This document shows, one piece after another, positions 49,013 through 58,374 of a DNA stretch of 64,000 bases. Position 1 is the stretch's first letter. Every line of letters begins with the position of its first letter. The notes under the pieces are model-generated. The model did no database searches. It saw only the letters and a list, made by a program, of their open reading frames with translations, and was not told where the DNA came from. Source of the stretch: Candidatus Mycobacterium methanotrophicum (GTDB lineage: Bacteria > Actinomycetota > Actinomycetes > Mycobacteriales > Mycobacteriaceae); contig NZ_CP097320.1 in NCBI RefSeq assembly GCF_023515995.1, positions 3,224,001-3,288,000 of the forward strand, read 5' to 3'. The translations under genes and the position numbers were made by a program.

Positions 49013-50190
49013 CGCAAAGCTTCTGCTTGACTCATCTGTTGATGGTATACAGCACCGACCGGAACCAAGATGCCCTCGCCGTCGTCGAGTATGCGACTCG
49101 GCATCGGCAGTGCCCGACGCGAACTCGGCGCGGGAATACTCGCGGCTACCGCCCCCAGCTGACGGCCGGTGAGTCGATTCAGTCCGTTGAACGTCTCTTT
49201 GTGTAACCGCTTGTCGCTGTGGTAGCGCACCCACGCCGCCACGTCGGCTTCCCGACCGTCCGCGATGAGCCGGATCGTCACCACAGTGACGTCGGCGTCG
49301 GGGAGCCATAGTTCCTGCAGTGTCTCGCTGGTGATGTCGCAAGGTGAGACCCAGAAGCTGGTGACGAAGCCGTCGGGCGTCTTGAGGTAGCGCCAGTACG
49401 GCCGGATGTGAGCCGGCTGAAGCCCGGCCAACACGGCGTGGTCGACGTCGGTGATCTCGTCGGCGGTCAGCGGCCGGGCCGTGCAGCTTCGCCCGTCGAG
49501 ATCATGGGCCAGCCGCTCGGTAGCCGCCGCCAGCGTGCTGGCCACCGAATCGCGGGTGGCCACCGCCTGGACGTTGTGCAACGGATCCATGCGCAAGACC
49601 AGCCAGGTGTTGCGCTCATCGAGCGGATCTCGGTCGTCGGCAGACCCGAAATCGTCTTGGACCGCCGATTTGACGCCTTTGCTGGCCCGGCGTGTTCCCA
49701 CCGATACGATGTCGACGCTGTCAAGGCGGACGTCGAACTGGCGCAGCGCCTCGATGACCGCGTCCAGCGGCATAGTTGCCGGCAACGTGTCGCGATGGCC
49801 ATGACGCCCAGACGCTGTGTCCACCGCACCTTCTACCCCGATCACCGCGATCAGTCGGCCGTCGTATTCCCGCACGCCGACCGTCTCGCGGCTGAAGCGA
49901 CGGCGGTGATCGATCGCAGGGGTGCAGCCGACGGTCAGCGCCTCCGGATCGGCGTACCAATTCCGCACTCGCGCAAGCGGTGCCGACGCGATGGGAACGC
50001 CGCCATTGGTGACCAGGGCGACGATAGTCACGAACGCCGCTAGACCAACACCGACCCAAAAGGCCGCGTGACCAGCCTGCCAAGAAGCCGGGCAATGACT
50101 GGCGATCACCAGCAACGCAACGTCAATGAGAAACACCGCGGTCACCCGCGGCCACGACAGGTCCAGGCCGTATTCCCGTTGAGCCTTCAT
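49009..50190 (-). CDS. eccE5: EccE5, ESX-5 membrane component
   Basis: 393 aa from ATG at 50190. Two N-terminal membrane helices (VTAVFLIDVALLVIASHC, WVGVGLAAFVTIVALVTNGG) precede a large domain (CTPAIDHRRRFSRETVGVRE, WLVLRMDPLHNVQAVATRDS, AWVRYHSDKRLHKETFNGLN). EccE forms the outer rim of the membrane complex. Overlaps mycP5 by four bases (ATGA) at its start and eccA5 at its end. Confidence 0.95.
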   Translation of the reverse strand: MKAQREYGLDLSWPRVTAVFLIDVALLVIASHCPASWQAGHAAFWVGVGLAAFVTIVALVTNGGVPIASAPLARVRNWYADPEALTVGCTPAIDHRRRFSRETVGVREYDGRLIAVIGVEGAVDTASGRHGHRDTLPATMPLDAVIEALRQFDVRLDSVDIVSVGTRRASKGVKSAVQDDFGSADDRDPLDERNTWLVLRMDPLHNVQAVATRDSVASTLAAATERLAHDLDGRSCTARPLTADEITDVDHAVLAGLQPAHIRPYWRYLKTPDGFVTSFWVSPCDITSETLQELWLPDADVTVVTIRLIADGREADVAAWVRYHSDKRLHKETFNGLNRLTGRQLGAVAASIPAPSSRRALPMPSRILDDGEGILVPVGAVYHQQMSQAEALR

Positions 50191-52019
50191 TCCTGTCTCC
50201 CTGTCTTTCGCAATAACATCGCTGCACCGAACACAATCCCGGCTATTAGTAACGCGCCACCAAACCCGCCGGCAGCGACCCACACCGGCACCATGTTGCG
50301 TGGAGTAGGCGCTGGGGGCATGTTCAGTGGTGACGCCGAATATTGTGGCAGCGCAGACCCTTCGGGCACATCCCACGTCAGCGCGGCGACGGGGTCGACG
50401 ACGCCGTAACCGATCTGGTTGTCCACTCCGCGAGCTGGTGCCCTGGCGGTGTGGATCAACCGGTTGATGATCTGGTGCGCCGACAGATGCGGATATTTCG
50501 CCCGCACCAGAGCCGCCACACCGGACACGATCGCCGTGGAGAAGCTGGTACCCGACGGCACCAGCAATGAGTTGTCCGGACCATCAATAGCGTTGACCAG
50601 GCTGTTATCTCGCGGCGAGAGCCCGACGACGTCGGTACCGGGTGCCGCGATCGACACCCACGGCCCAGCCACACTCAATTTATCCATCGGCGCGCCGGAG
50701 GAATCCACCGCGCCGACAGTCAGCACGTAGTCGCTGAACCACGATGGCGTCACTACCGTAGTCACAGCATTCCAGTCGCGAGGATCCTTGGGGTGCAAGG
50801 GATCTACGAGCGGATTTTCCTTGCAGTCACGCTGACTGGTGTCGCCCGCGGCGGCGACGATCACCGCATCCTTATCGACCGCCGCGTAACGCACCGCGGC
50901 GCCCAGATCGGGCTCGTCGATCAGGCTGCGGGCGCTCATACACATCACCAGGGAGATGTTGATCACCCGCGCGCCCATATCGGCCGCGTGCACGATCGCC
51001 CGTGCCATGGTTCGGATGTCGTCCGACTTCTGCCGCGTTTGCGGGTCCTGGTCGCCGGTGTAGGCGTCCTTGAGGCTAAACGCCTGGCTGGACTGGCGGA
51101 TCGAGATCAACTCGGCGTCGGGGGCAATCCCGACGAATGCGTCGGACGGCCCCGCCGGCGGGGGGTCCAGTGGCGGTGGCGCTGTCGGCCGCGGGTAGTC
51201 CACCGAAATGACTTGTTCGCCATGAGAGTAGCCGGGCAGCACTATCTTGCCGTGACCACGGCTGGCGGCTCCCGGTGCCTTGGGTTCCTGCTGCGGCACC
51301 TGCGGCACCTGCGGCACCTGCGGTGCGCCGAACGGTGGCGGTGGTCCTTGCGGCTCCTCCCCCGGCGGCGGAGCTGGGACGAGCGTGATCGTCTGCGGAG
51401 GCGGTGGCGCCACGCTGATCGTCTGCGGAGGCGGCGCCGGCGGCGGTGGCTCCTTGGTCGGAACCGGCGGTGGCCGCCGCGGCCCCGGCTCTCCCGGTCC
51501 TTCAGCGCTCGCCGGGGCGGCGCCAATCATCGACGCGACGAGCGTGCCGTGCGCGTCGCAGTCGGACAGGCCGTCACCGGCCATCACATAGTCGCCGCCG
51601 GGAACTAGGTGCGGCAGCCTCGGATGCGGGGTTACCCCGGTGTCGATGATGGCGATCTTCTCACCGCCGCCGCGGCCGAAGCGCCACGCCTCAGGCAGGT
51701 TGAGCATGTCCATGTATTTCGGCTGCACCCGAAAGTCGGTGCCCGGCAGCACGCCAACCTCGGTGCAGTACGCGCTCTGCTTCATCGGCTGCGGCGGCCC
51801 GGGCGGACCGTCAGGCGGTACGGCCGCCGGATCGATCCTCGGCGGATCGATCGCGTAGGCCGGCGCTCCGGAAAGCGTTACCGAGGCGACAATGAGCGTC
51901 GTGCCGGCCACTGCAGCCGCCCGGAGCCGGCTTACCTTGGCGCGCCGACCCGCTGCGCCGGGCTTCGCCGCGCTTGCGATCGCCACGAGTGAATGACTAC
52001 CGGTAGCGAATCGCTGCAT
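50187..52019 (-). CDS. mycP5: Mycosin-5 (MycP5), ESX-5 subtilisin-like protease
   Basis: 610 aa. A signal helix near residue 35-55 (VAGTTLIVASVTLSGAPAYA), catalytic Asp126 in KIAIIDTGV, His157 in DCDAHGTLVAS, and Ser about 491 in PSGTSFSTAIVSG form the subtilase triad. Between His and Ser there is a proline-rich loop (residues about 170-260: PPPPAPPPQTISVAPPPPQ and a repeated VPQ). A C-terminal helix (VWVAAGGFGGALLIAGIVF) anchors it in the inner membrane. It stabilises the ESX-5 complex. Confidence 0.96.
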   Translation of the reverse strand: MQRFATGSHSLVAIASAAKPGAAGRRAKVSRLRAAAVAGTTLIVASVTLSGAPAYAIDPPRIDPAAVPPDGPPGPPQPMKQSAYCTEVGVLPGTDFRVQPKYMDMLNLPEAWRFGRGGGEKIAIIDTGVTPHPRLPHLVPGGDYVMAGDGLSDCDAHGTLVASMIGAAPASAEGPGEPGPRRPPPVPTKEPPPPAPPPQTISVAPPPPQTITLVPAPPPGEEPQGPPPPFGAPQVPQVPQVPQQEPKAPGAASRGHGKIVLPGYSHGEQVISVDYPRPTAPPPLDPPPAGPSDAFVGIAPDAELISIRQSSQAFSLKDAYTGDQDPQTRQKSDDIRTMARAIVHAADMGARVINISLVMCMSARSLIDEPDLGAAVRYAAVDKDAVIVAAAGDTSQRDCKENPLVDPLHPKDPRDWNAVTTVVTPSWFSDYVLTVGAVDSSGAPMDKLSVAGPWVSIAAPGTDVVGLSPRDNSLVNAIDGPDNSLLVPSGTSFSTAIVSGVAALVRAKYPHLSAHQIINRLIHTARAPARGVDNQIGYGVVDPVAALTWDVPEGSALPQYSASPLNMPPAPTPRNMVPVWVAAGGFGGALLIAGIVFGAAMLLRKTGRQE

Positions 52020-53511
52020 AGACGTTCATCAGCCACAGTGCCAGCGGGAAGATCGGCATCAGGCAGAGGTATTCCACCCATTCCACGAGCTTGCGGAACA
52101 GCGGGCTGTAGATCGTGTTGGGAACCACCGCCGCAGCCGTCAACCCCGCTGCAGGCAAGAGCACCACGATCGCCACTCCCGCCGACATCGCCGCCGTTGA
52201 GGACAACACCAGCGAGTACCGCACCACGATCGCGGCGATGATCACGAGCGAGGTCAAGGCCAAGGTGATCGCCTGGGAACGGTCGACGTAGGAGCGGCCA
52301 CGCAGCATCAGGAAGCCGGCAGTGGCGGCGGCCAGCAGTAGCGGCAGCCACCGGTCGGCCGTGCGCGGATCGGAGACGCCCGCCAGCGACACAATCGTCA
52401 GCACACCCAGGCCAACCAGCAGGCCGGTCAAAAACGCCCGGGCCCGCTCGGCCCGCAACACAACATCTTGGACGGAAGCCGGGCCTTCGAGGGTCGGACG
52501 GCCGCCGCCAGCGGGGTGCACCACGGTGGTCGGCAGATCAGGCCGGGCCTCGAACACCCAGCGACTGGTGGCCGACGGGAACACCGGCAGCCGGATACCG
52601 GACAGCCAGCGGGACAGCGCCGGCGCACCGTGATAGCCGAACACACAGGCCAGCAGTATGCACGTCAACAGCGTCACCGCACCGGCGCCGAATGCCATTC
52701 GAGCCAGGCTCGCCAGCGTCGCGGCCAGGCACACTGTGACGATCGCAGTTCCAGTACCCAACCGACGGCCGGTGAAGCGCACGGCCATCATCGCGCCGAC
52801 ACCTGCGACCGCGAATCCCATCACCGCGTGCGGCGCACCGACCGGACCGGGGGGCGCGGCAGCCGCCGCGACCGAAAGTGGCGCCAGCCCGCTCCACAGC
52901 AAGACGTCGCCGGCGCGGCGGTGCTGCACGGTCTTGGAGCGCGCCAGGATCATCAGCGCCACCGAGATCACCAGCACCGCGATGACCGCGGCGTAGGGCG
53001 CCGGAACCCATGACTCGTGCCGCCAGCGGAACCAGCCCAGCAGCGCCGATCCCAGCAGCACCCCGGACGCGACCATCGACGCACCGACCTCGATTGCCAC
53101 AGTCGAGTTGATCGAGCTGAACCGCTTGCTCAGATTCACCGCCACGGCCGTTGAAATGTGCTCGATGACTTGCGAACGGTGTTCGGTGTCTTCGATGAAC
53201 CGCAGCCACACCCGGTCGCCGTCGTAGATGTCCTGCTCGCTCAGCGACTGGGCGGCCCGCAGCGGTGTGCCGTCGATGAGGCACAGTGCCCACCTGCCGC
53301 GCTGTTTGGCTTCCAGAGCCGGCAGGCCCAGTTCCCGCAGTCGGACGTTGACGACCTTGAGTAACGGGTCGATCATCACCGAGATCGGGGCATTGGCGTC
53401 CAGCAGCACGCCGATTTGCGCGCCCTCGCCAGCAATGATGCCAAGCACTACAGACTGCGGCGATGAGACTGCCTCTGTACCAGGCTGTGGCGCCTCGGCT
53501 ACTGCGGTCAT
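51997..53511 (-). CDS. eccD5: EccD5, ESX-5 membrane channel component
   Basis: 504 aa. A ubiquitin-like N-terminal domain (residues 20-110: SVVLGIIAGEGAQIGVLLDA, VWLRFIEDTEHRS) is followed by about 11 membrane helices (for example VGASMVASGVLLGSALLGWF, TGLLVGLGVLTIVSLAGV). EccD forms the membrane vestibule of the secretion machine. It overlaps mycP5 by 23 bases. The 174 bases after the espG5 stop, before this gene, hold no other gene. Confidence 0.96.
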   Translation of the reverse strand: MTAVAEAPQPGTEAVSSPQSVVLGIIAGEGAQIGVLLDANAPISVMIDPLLKVVNVRLRELGLPALEAKQRGRWALCLIDGTPLRAAQSLSEQDIYDGDRVWLRFIEDTEHRSQVIEHISTAVAVNLSKRFSSINSTVAIEVGASMVASGVLLGSALLGWFRWRHESWVPAPYAAVIAVLVISVALMILARSKTVQHRRAGDVLLWSGLAPLSVAAAAAPPGPVGAPHAVMGFAVAGVGAMMAVRFTGRRLGTGTAIVTVCLAATLASLARMAFGAGAVTLLTCILLACVFGYHGAPALSRWLSGIRLPVFPSATSRWVFEARPDLPTTVVHPAGGGRPTLEGPASVQDVVLRAERARAFLTGLLVGLGVLTIVSLAGVSDPRTADRWLPLLLAAATAGFLMLRGRSYVDRSQAITLALTSLVIIAAIVVRYSLVLSSTAAMSAGVAIVVLLPAAGLTAAAVVPNTIYSPLFRKLVEWVEYLCLMPIFPLALWLMNVYAAIRYR

Positions 53512-53685
53512 TGTGCAACCCCTCTGTCGATGGTTTCCGGGTCCATGTGTCTTGTCTTGCTATTTGTAACTGTGACGTCGTGTCCCAATTGTTGAGCAGA
53601 TTCTAGAGTATTTCGCGGCATCCGCACTATGGGTGAATGCTGTGCCGAAAAACCTTGGTATGCGCAATATTTCCGTAACGATTAG

Positions 53686-54597
53686 TTAAACTCTGCTATG
53701 CGTCTTCCACTCGCCATAGGGAAGCGTTTCCAAAACCGTCTTTATCCCCACTTGGACCAACTGCGGGGTGGCCGGGCAGATAGCCAGCCATGCTTCGTTC
53801 GACCCGGCGGTTCGCGCTTGCTGGTACATCGCGATACGGCCGCCCGATCCATCCTTCAGCGACAGCACCGAGGCACTGGGCGCCTTGGCGTCGTCCTGGT
53901 ATTGCCTGGCGTAGACCGCGGCCTCAGCCGCCGGATCTGACAGCGCCTGCCCCAGCGCGGCCACCGTCGCCGCGCTTATGCCGAGCCGCCGTAGATCGCC
54001 GCCGGAGAAGACGTTGAAACCGGAGCTCTGCCAGGCCTTCGTGATGTCCAGCATTTCCTCCAGCGGCACGTTGACCGCGTTGATCGCCGCCGGGTCGGCG
54101 TGATGGATCGACTCCAGTGCATCGAAGACCAGTGCCGCGATCGAGGCGGTGTCGGCGATTGCGACGTCGTCCACGGTGATCTCGTCGCCGACCCGTACCG
54201 CCGAGACCCAGTGCTGGCCGCGGCGGGCCAGCAGCACACGGAATTCGTTGTCCGGGATCTCGCGGGAGCCCACAGGTTCCTCTTCGCTGCCTTCTTCCTT
54301 TTCCCTGACGCCATAGAGCAGCTTGCCGCGGGACAACAGCGCGACGACCTCGAGATCGGGCGCGGCCAACACGCGCATCCGGGCAGCGATCGCCTCGTTG
54401 ACCGCCTCCCCCGTCACGATCCCCTGCTCGCGCATAACTGTCATGCCGGGATGCTGGTTCAGCCAGTCCATCGAATCAGTGGAAACGAATGGCCGACACC
54501 GCAATTCGGGTGCGACATGGCGAATATCCAGCAACGCCTGCAACATCCAGAAGCCCTCGACGTTGACTGTGATATCGGTCCGGGTGGTTTGATCCAT
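53686..54597 (-). CDS. espG5: EspG5, cytosolic chaperone for PE/PPE
   Basis: 303 aa. Recognised by DITVNVEGFWMLQALLDIRH, VAPELRCRPFVSTDSMDWLN, VREKEEGSEEEPVGSREIPD and FSGGDLRRLGISAATVAALG. It binds the tip of PPE proteins and delivers them to ESX-5. Lies 87 bases downstream of esxN. Confidence 0.95.
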   Translation of the reverse strand: MDQTTRTDITVNVEGFWMLQALLDIRHVAPELRCRPFVSTDSMDWLNQHPGMTVMREQGIVTGEAVNEAIAARMRVLAAPDLEVVALLSRGKLLYGVREKEEGSEEEPVGSREIPDNEFRVLLARRGQHWVSAVRVGDEITVDDVAIADTASIAALVFDALESIHHADPAAINAVNVPLEEMLDITKAWQSSGFNVFSGGDLRRLGISAATVAALGQALSDPAAEAAVYARQYQDDAKAPSASVLSLKDGSGGRIAMYQQARTAGSNEAWLAICPATPQLVQVGIKTVLETLPYGEWKTHSRV

Positions 54598-54684
54598 CGC
54601 TACTCTCGTGTCTCGGGGTGGTCGGTTATCGCACGACGCGGCAGCACACCCGGGTCGGTGTGCTGCCGCGCCAATTGGTGACTT

Positions 54685-54969
54685 TTAAGCCCAGCTAGAG
54701 CCAACAGCGCTATCGGTGGACGACATGTTGTTGCCTGCCGTCTGCACCTTCTGCCCGTGCTGGTTCGCCTGCTCGTAGATCACCTGGAAGTTGCGGCCCA
54801 ACTGGGTGATGAACTCCTGGCAGGCCACCGAACCCGAACCGCCCCAGAAGTCACCGGCGGCCAGCACATCGCGCACGATGGACTGGTGCTCGGCCTCCAA
54901 CGAAGCGGCCTGGGCCCGGATCAGCGCGCCGTGGGCGTCTACATCACCGAACTGGTAGCTAATTGACAT
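54685..54969 (-). CDS. esxN: EsxN, WXG100 secreted protein
   Basis: 94 aa. MSISYQFGDVDAHGALIRAQ, the W-x-G turn DFWGGSGSVACQEF, and end NNMSSTDSAVGSSWA. Strong GGAGGGA before the ATG. It is secreted as a dimer with EsxM. Its last 25 residues are copied in the remnant at 41371-41546. Confidence 0.97.
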   Translation of the reverse strand: MSISYQFGDVDAHGALIRAQAASLEAEHQSIVRDVLAAGDFWGGSGSVACQEFITQLGRNFQVIYEQANQHGQKVQTAGNNMSSTDSAVGSSWA

Positions 54970-55012
54970 TTATCTGTCCCTCCTGATTGGAAAAGTTTAC
55001 GCTTGCAGCGAG

Positions 55013-55309
55013 TTAGCTGCTCAAAATCTGCTGCGAGGCCTGCTCTTGGGACTCGTAGTTGTTGGCGTCGCGGGTCAGCCCGTCGCGCACCCCGTGCAGC
55101 ATGTTGACGATGTTGCGGAAGGCCTGGTTCATCTGGCCCATGGTGTCATAAGACGTCATCTGGGCGGTACCGCTCCAGCCGGCGCCGGCGATGTTTTGGC
55201 TCGATGCCCACATCTTGCGGGCCTCGTCCTCCACCGTCTGGGCGTGCACGTCGAAACGGCCCGCCATCGCCCGCATCTCATGCGGGTCGGTCATAAAACG
55301 CGTAGGCAC
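55013..55309 (-). CDS. esxM: EsxM, WXG100 secreted protein
   Basis: 98 aa from a GTG ([20 protein letters not shown]), with the W-x-G turn [10 protein letters not shown] and end [23 protein letters not shown] lies upstream. Same length as M. tuberculosis EsxM. Gap to esxN is 43 bases. Confidence 0.96.
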   Translation of the reverse strand: MPTRFMTDPHEMRAMAGRFDVHAQTVEDEARKMWASSQNIAGAGWSGTAQMTSYDTMGQMNQAFRNIVNMLHGVRDGLTRDANNYESQEQASQQILSS

Positions 55310-55472
55310 TTACTTGTCTCCTTGATTGAGTAGTGATCGACGACTGCGATGGACGTGCTGGTTGCCGGACCGGTTACCCGAGGTAACCGCCGGCCTGAAA
55401 CACACTGCTGATCCCCCCCTTCCCCCTACCGGGCTGCCACCACCACAGTGGGACAGACTTCATTGACGGCGT

Positions 55473-55772
55473 TCAGCCCGCCGCAGCTGCGTTGGCGGCC
55501 TCGGTGGCCGCATAGGAGCCGGCGCTGGTGCTCAGTGTGTTGACGAACATCTCGTGGATGGCCGCCGCCTGGGCGCTCACCGCCTGATACATCTGAGCGT
55601 GCGCGGCGAACTGCGCGGCCGTCAGGGCCGAAACCTCGTCGGCTGCAGCCGGAACGACGCCCGTCGTCGGGCCCGCCGCGGCCGCGTTCTGTGAGTTCAC
55701 CGCCGACCCGATGCCCTGCAGGCTGCCGGCCGCTGCCGACAACGCCTCCGGCTGTGTGGTTACAAACGACAT
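55473..55772 (-). CDS. PE19-like PE protein of the ESX-5 locus
   Basis: 99 aa. [40 protein letters not shown], and YxxxE in SYAATEAANAAAAG. GAGGAGGG precedes the ATG. It stands first in the esx-5 operon, 163 bases before esxM; the PPE normally paired with it in M. tuberculosis (PPE27) is absent from this side. Confidence 0.93.
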   Translation of the reverse strand: MSFVTTQPEALSAAAGSLQGIGSAVNSQNAAAAGPTTGVVPAAADEVSALTAAQFAAHAQMYQAVSAQAAAIHEMFVNTLSTSAGSYAATEAANAAAAG

Positions 55773-56246
55773 TTAGCTTCCCTCCTCGGTCGTTCTGAGC
55801 AATACATCCGTCGATGAGAATAGACGCGCGTCCCGTTCCTTGCCGCTGTAGAGCCCGGTGTCGGCAACTGTTCACCGATCGGCAACAACTGTTTCACCTT
55901 TGGTAACGGCTGAGTAACAAGCGACGCCGCGGAGGGCTGGTCAGCACTCTCGAGGGGTTTACGACCTGCGCAAATTTGATGATCTCGGCTCGGCAACAGT
56001 TTGCGGCTCGACGGCGACTCAACGGTCAGTCCCCGAACGCGGCAGAAAGCAGGACTTAGGGAGCACAAAAAATCTGGCCGCGGATAACGCCTGCAGCAGG
56101 CACGTCATACATGCGTCCAGCAAAATTATTAGCCGCTATGCCCTCCCACGCCTGCTCCGTGTTGCCACCCAACGGGCCACTGAACTTTGGGCCGGCTAAA
56201 CGTGGTGGGAATGCCGGCGACCATCAGCGGCGGTTAGTATCTGGGC
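55773..56246. other. Divergent intergenic region between PE19 and the kinase gene
   Basis: No gene seen. It must hold promoters in both directions: one for the esx-5 operon (minus) and one for the kinase (plus). The only clear site is the PE19 ribosome-binding sequence. Confidence 0.5.
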
Positions 56247-57998
56247 ATGCCGTTGACCAGCGGCGCGACCTTCGGTGGATACAGCGTCTTGCGTTTATTG
56301 GGCTGCGGTGAGACGGGCGACGTCTACCTGGTCCAGCATCCGCGGTTACCGCAGTGGAACGCCTTGAAGGTGTTATCCGCCAGACTGACCGAAGATCGCG
56401 AGTTCCACGACCGGTTCATGCGCGAAACCCCAATCGCCACAACGCTGTACCACCCCCACATTCTCGGGGTCGAGTATCGCGGTGAGACCGACGGGCAGCT
56501 GTGGGTCACGATGGACTACGTCAACGGCGCCAGCGCGGCGCAGCTCATCGCTAACCGGTTGCGAACCGGGATGCCTGTCGGTGAGGTGCTGGCGACCATC
56601 ACGGCCGCCGCCGACGCCCTTGATTACGCCCACAGCCGGGGCATGCTGCATCGCAACATGACACCCGCGAACATTCTGTTCACCAGCCCAACCGACGGTG
56701 AACGACAAATACTTCTCACTGACTTCGGGATAGCCCGACCGCTCGGCGATCCCAACGGCCTCGCGGCGCCCGGTCTCACCGGTGAAGCGGTCGCCTACAC
56801 CGCACCCGAACAATTGGCCGGCTCGGACATCGACGGACGTGCCGACCAGTATGCGCTCGCGGCCACCGCGTTTCACCTGCTCACGGGTGCGCCGCCATTC
56901 CAGCAGTCGAATCCGGCCGCCGTCGTCAGTCAACATCCGACCGCGCGACCTCCCGGCCTGCGAGATCGGCGCCCCGACCTCGCACGCTTGGATGACGTAC
57001 TCGCGACCGCGTTGGCCAAGAATCCCCACGATCGGTTCGAGAGTTGCCGCGCCTTCGCCGACGCGCTTAGTTACAGTGCCGGGGCCTGGACCGGTGAGCG
57101 CAGTCCCGAGGCCTACCTCACTGTCGTCGACTATCCCGACGACATGCCCGAGGCCGCGCCCACACCGGGCGGTCCGGCGCAGTCTGGCGTGTTCCCGGCG
57201 TGGGCGAGAACGGTACGCGGTCTTGCGCAGCATCACTCCGCCATCGGGCAGGCCGCCGAGGCGCCCGCCCAGCCGGCGGTGATTCGGCGCCGCCGGTGGC
57301 CCTGGATCGTTGCGCTGAGCAGCGCGGCGGCTGCGCTGTGCGCCGGACTGCTGGGCGTCGGCATCGTGATCGGTCGCGGCAACGACGCCGCGCCCAAGCA
57401 AGCCCCTGGCCCAACCACAGCCATCCGCAGCTCCGCTGCGGCCGCCGCGCCGCCGGCGACGACCAGTCGTAATTTTCCGGGACCGGGGGAAGCACTGGAC
57501 GGGTCCTACCGCGTCGACGTCAATCGCGACCAGCAGACCTACAACAGCACTCCCGACCCGCAACCGCCGAACGTCAGCACCTGGTGGGCTTTCCGTACCT
57601 CGTGCACACCCACGACCTGTGTTGCCACCGGGACCATGCTGGACGACAACAACCACCAAACCCCGAGCCCGGCGGGCAGCAATATGCCGCTGGTGATGGA
57701 TTTCCGTGACGGCGCCTGGCAGTCACGACCGGACACGGTGCAGTTCGCGTGCCTGGGACCGGATGGAGCGCCGGCCAAACAAACCACCACGCAGGCCATC
57801 CGGCTGGCGCGATCAAACGGTTCGCTGCACGGCACGATGACCGTCACCGTTGACACCGACGAGTGTGGTCAGGCAGGCGCGACGATCGAGATCCCGGCAG
57901 TGGCTGCGCACGTCGGCGAGGTACCTGCGGGGGTGCAGGTGCCCAGCGCGCCGCCGATGGCCCCACCCGCGCCGGTCACGACGCGGCCGACCCGCTGA
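56247..57998 (+). CDS. Membrane Ser/Thr kinase-like protein with altered catalytic loop
   Basis: 583 aa. The kinase domain (residues 10-275) has the glycine loop LLGCGETGDVYLV, Lys41 in ALKVL, Glu60, DFG at 159-161 and YTAPEQLAG. The catalytic loop, normally HRDVKPAN, reads HRNMTPAN (residues 135-142), so the catalytic Asp and Lys are replaced by Asn137 and Thr139. A membrane helix (about 351-375) and an outside domain of about 160 residues with four cysteines (SCTPTTCVATG, QFACLGPDG, DTDECGQAG) follow, as in PknF-like mycobacterial kinases. It is probably a pseudokinase sensor or a very weak kinase. It is divergent from the esx-5 operon and upstream of three PPE genes. Confidence 0.88.
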   Translation: MPLTSGATFGGYSVLRLLGCGETGDVYLVQHPRLPQWNALKVLSARLTEDREFHDRFMRETPIATTLYHPHILGVEYRGETDGQLWVTMDYVNGASAAQLIANRLRTGMPVGEVLATITAAADALDYAHSRGMLHRNMTPANILFTSPTDGERQILLTDFGIARPLGDPNGLAAPGLTGEAVAYTAPEQLAGSDIDGRADQYALAATAFHLLTGAPPFQQSNPAAVVSQHPTARPPGLRDRRPDLARLDDVLATALAKNPHDRFESCRAFADALSYSAGAWTGERSPEAYLTVVDYPDDMPEAAPTPGGPAQSGVFPAWARTVRGLAQHHSAIGQAAEAPAQPAVIRRRRWPWIVALSSAAAALCAGLLGVGIVIGRGNDAAPKQAPGPTTAIRSSAAAAAPPATTSRNFPGPGEALDGSYRVDVNRDQQTYNSTPDPQPPNVSTWWAFRTSCTPTTCVATGTMLDDNNHQTPSPAGSNMPLVMDFRDGAWQSRPDTVQFACLGPDGAPAKQTTTQAIRLARSNGSLHGTMTVTVDTDECGQAGATIEIPAVAAHVGEVPAGVQVPSAPPMAPPAPVTTRPTR

Positions 57999-58374
57999 CC
58001 GCGGAGTCGGTGGGTCTGGTCACCTGAACCGCAGCGGTAAGTACCCGCGGCGCCACCGGCGCCGACGACTCCGGCCGAACGAACGCGATGTAAACGCGAT
58101 GTAGACCAATCCCGTCCAGGCCGACACATATGTGAAGTCCTGTGCCGACCGCCGGAGTATGCCGAGGGCCGCTACTGCGGTTTGACGCAGTTGCCCGGCC
58201 AAGATGGTCAGTGTCCGTTCACGTGCAGCTCATTTTCTCGTCGCTGGCACTTCAGCCGGAGATGCCAGGGTCTGCCCAGGCGTTTCGCAGGACATGCTCA
58301 GGAACTTCGTTTGCGCTCGCCGCGCCACGGCGGCGGTTTGTCAGTGACGGTCAGTTGCGGGAAGGGATACGCGA
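57999..58374. other. Intergenic region upstream of the plus-strand PPE cluster
   Basis: No gene or known RNA motif seen. GGGAAGGGA ahead of the PPE start is its ribosome-binding site. No PE gene precedes this PPE set. Confidence 0.45.

Noticed and set aside
51290..51330. Short tandem GGCACCTGC-type repeat as a regulatory array
   Set aside because: It encodes the repeated VPQ residues of the mycP5 loop; coding low complexity explains it.
51242..51526. Arg-rich frame in the mycP5 proline loop
   Set aside because: Frame shadow of the proline-rich loop of mycosin-5.
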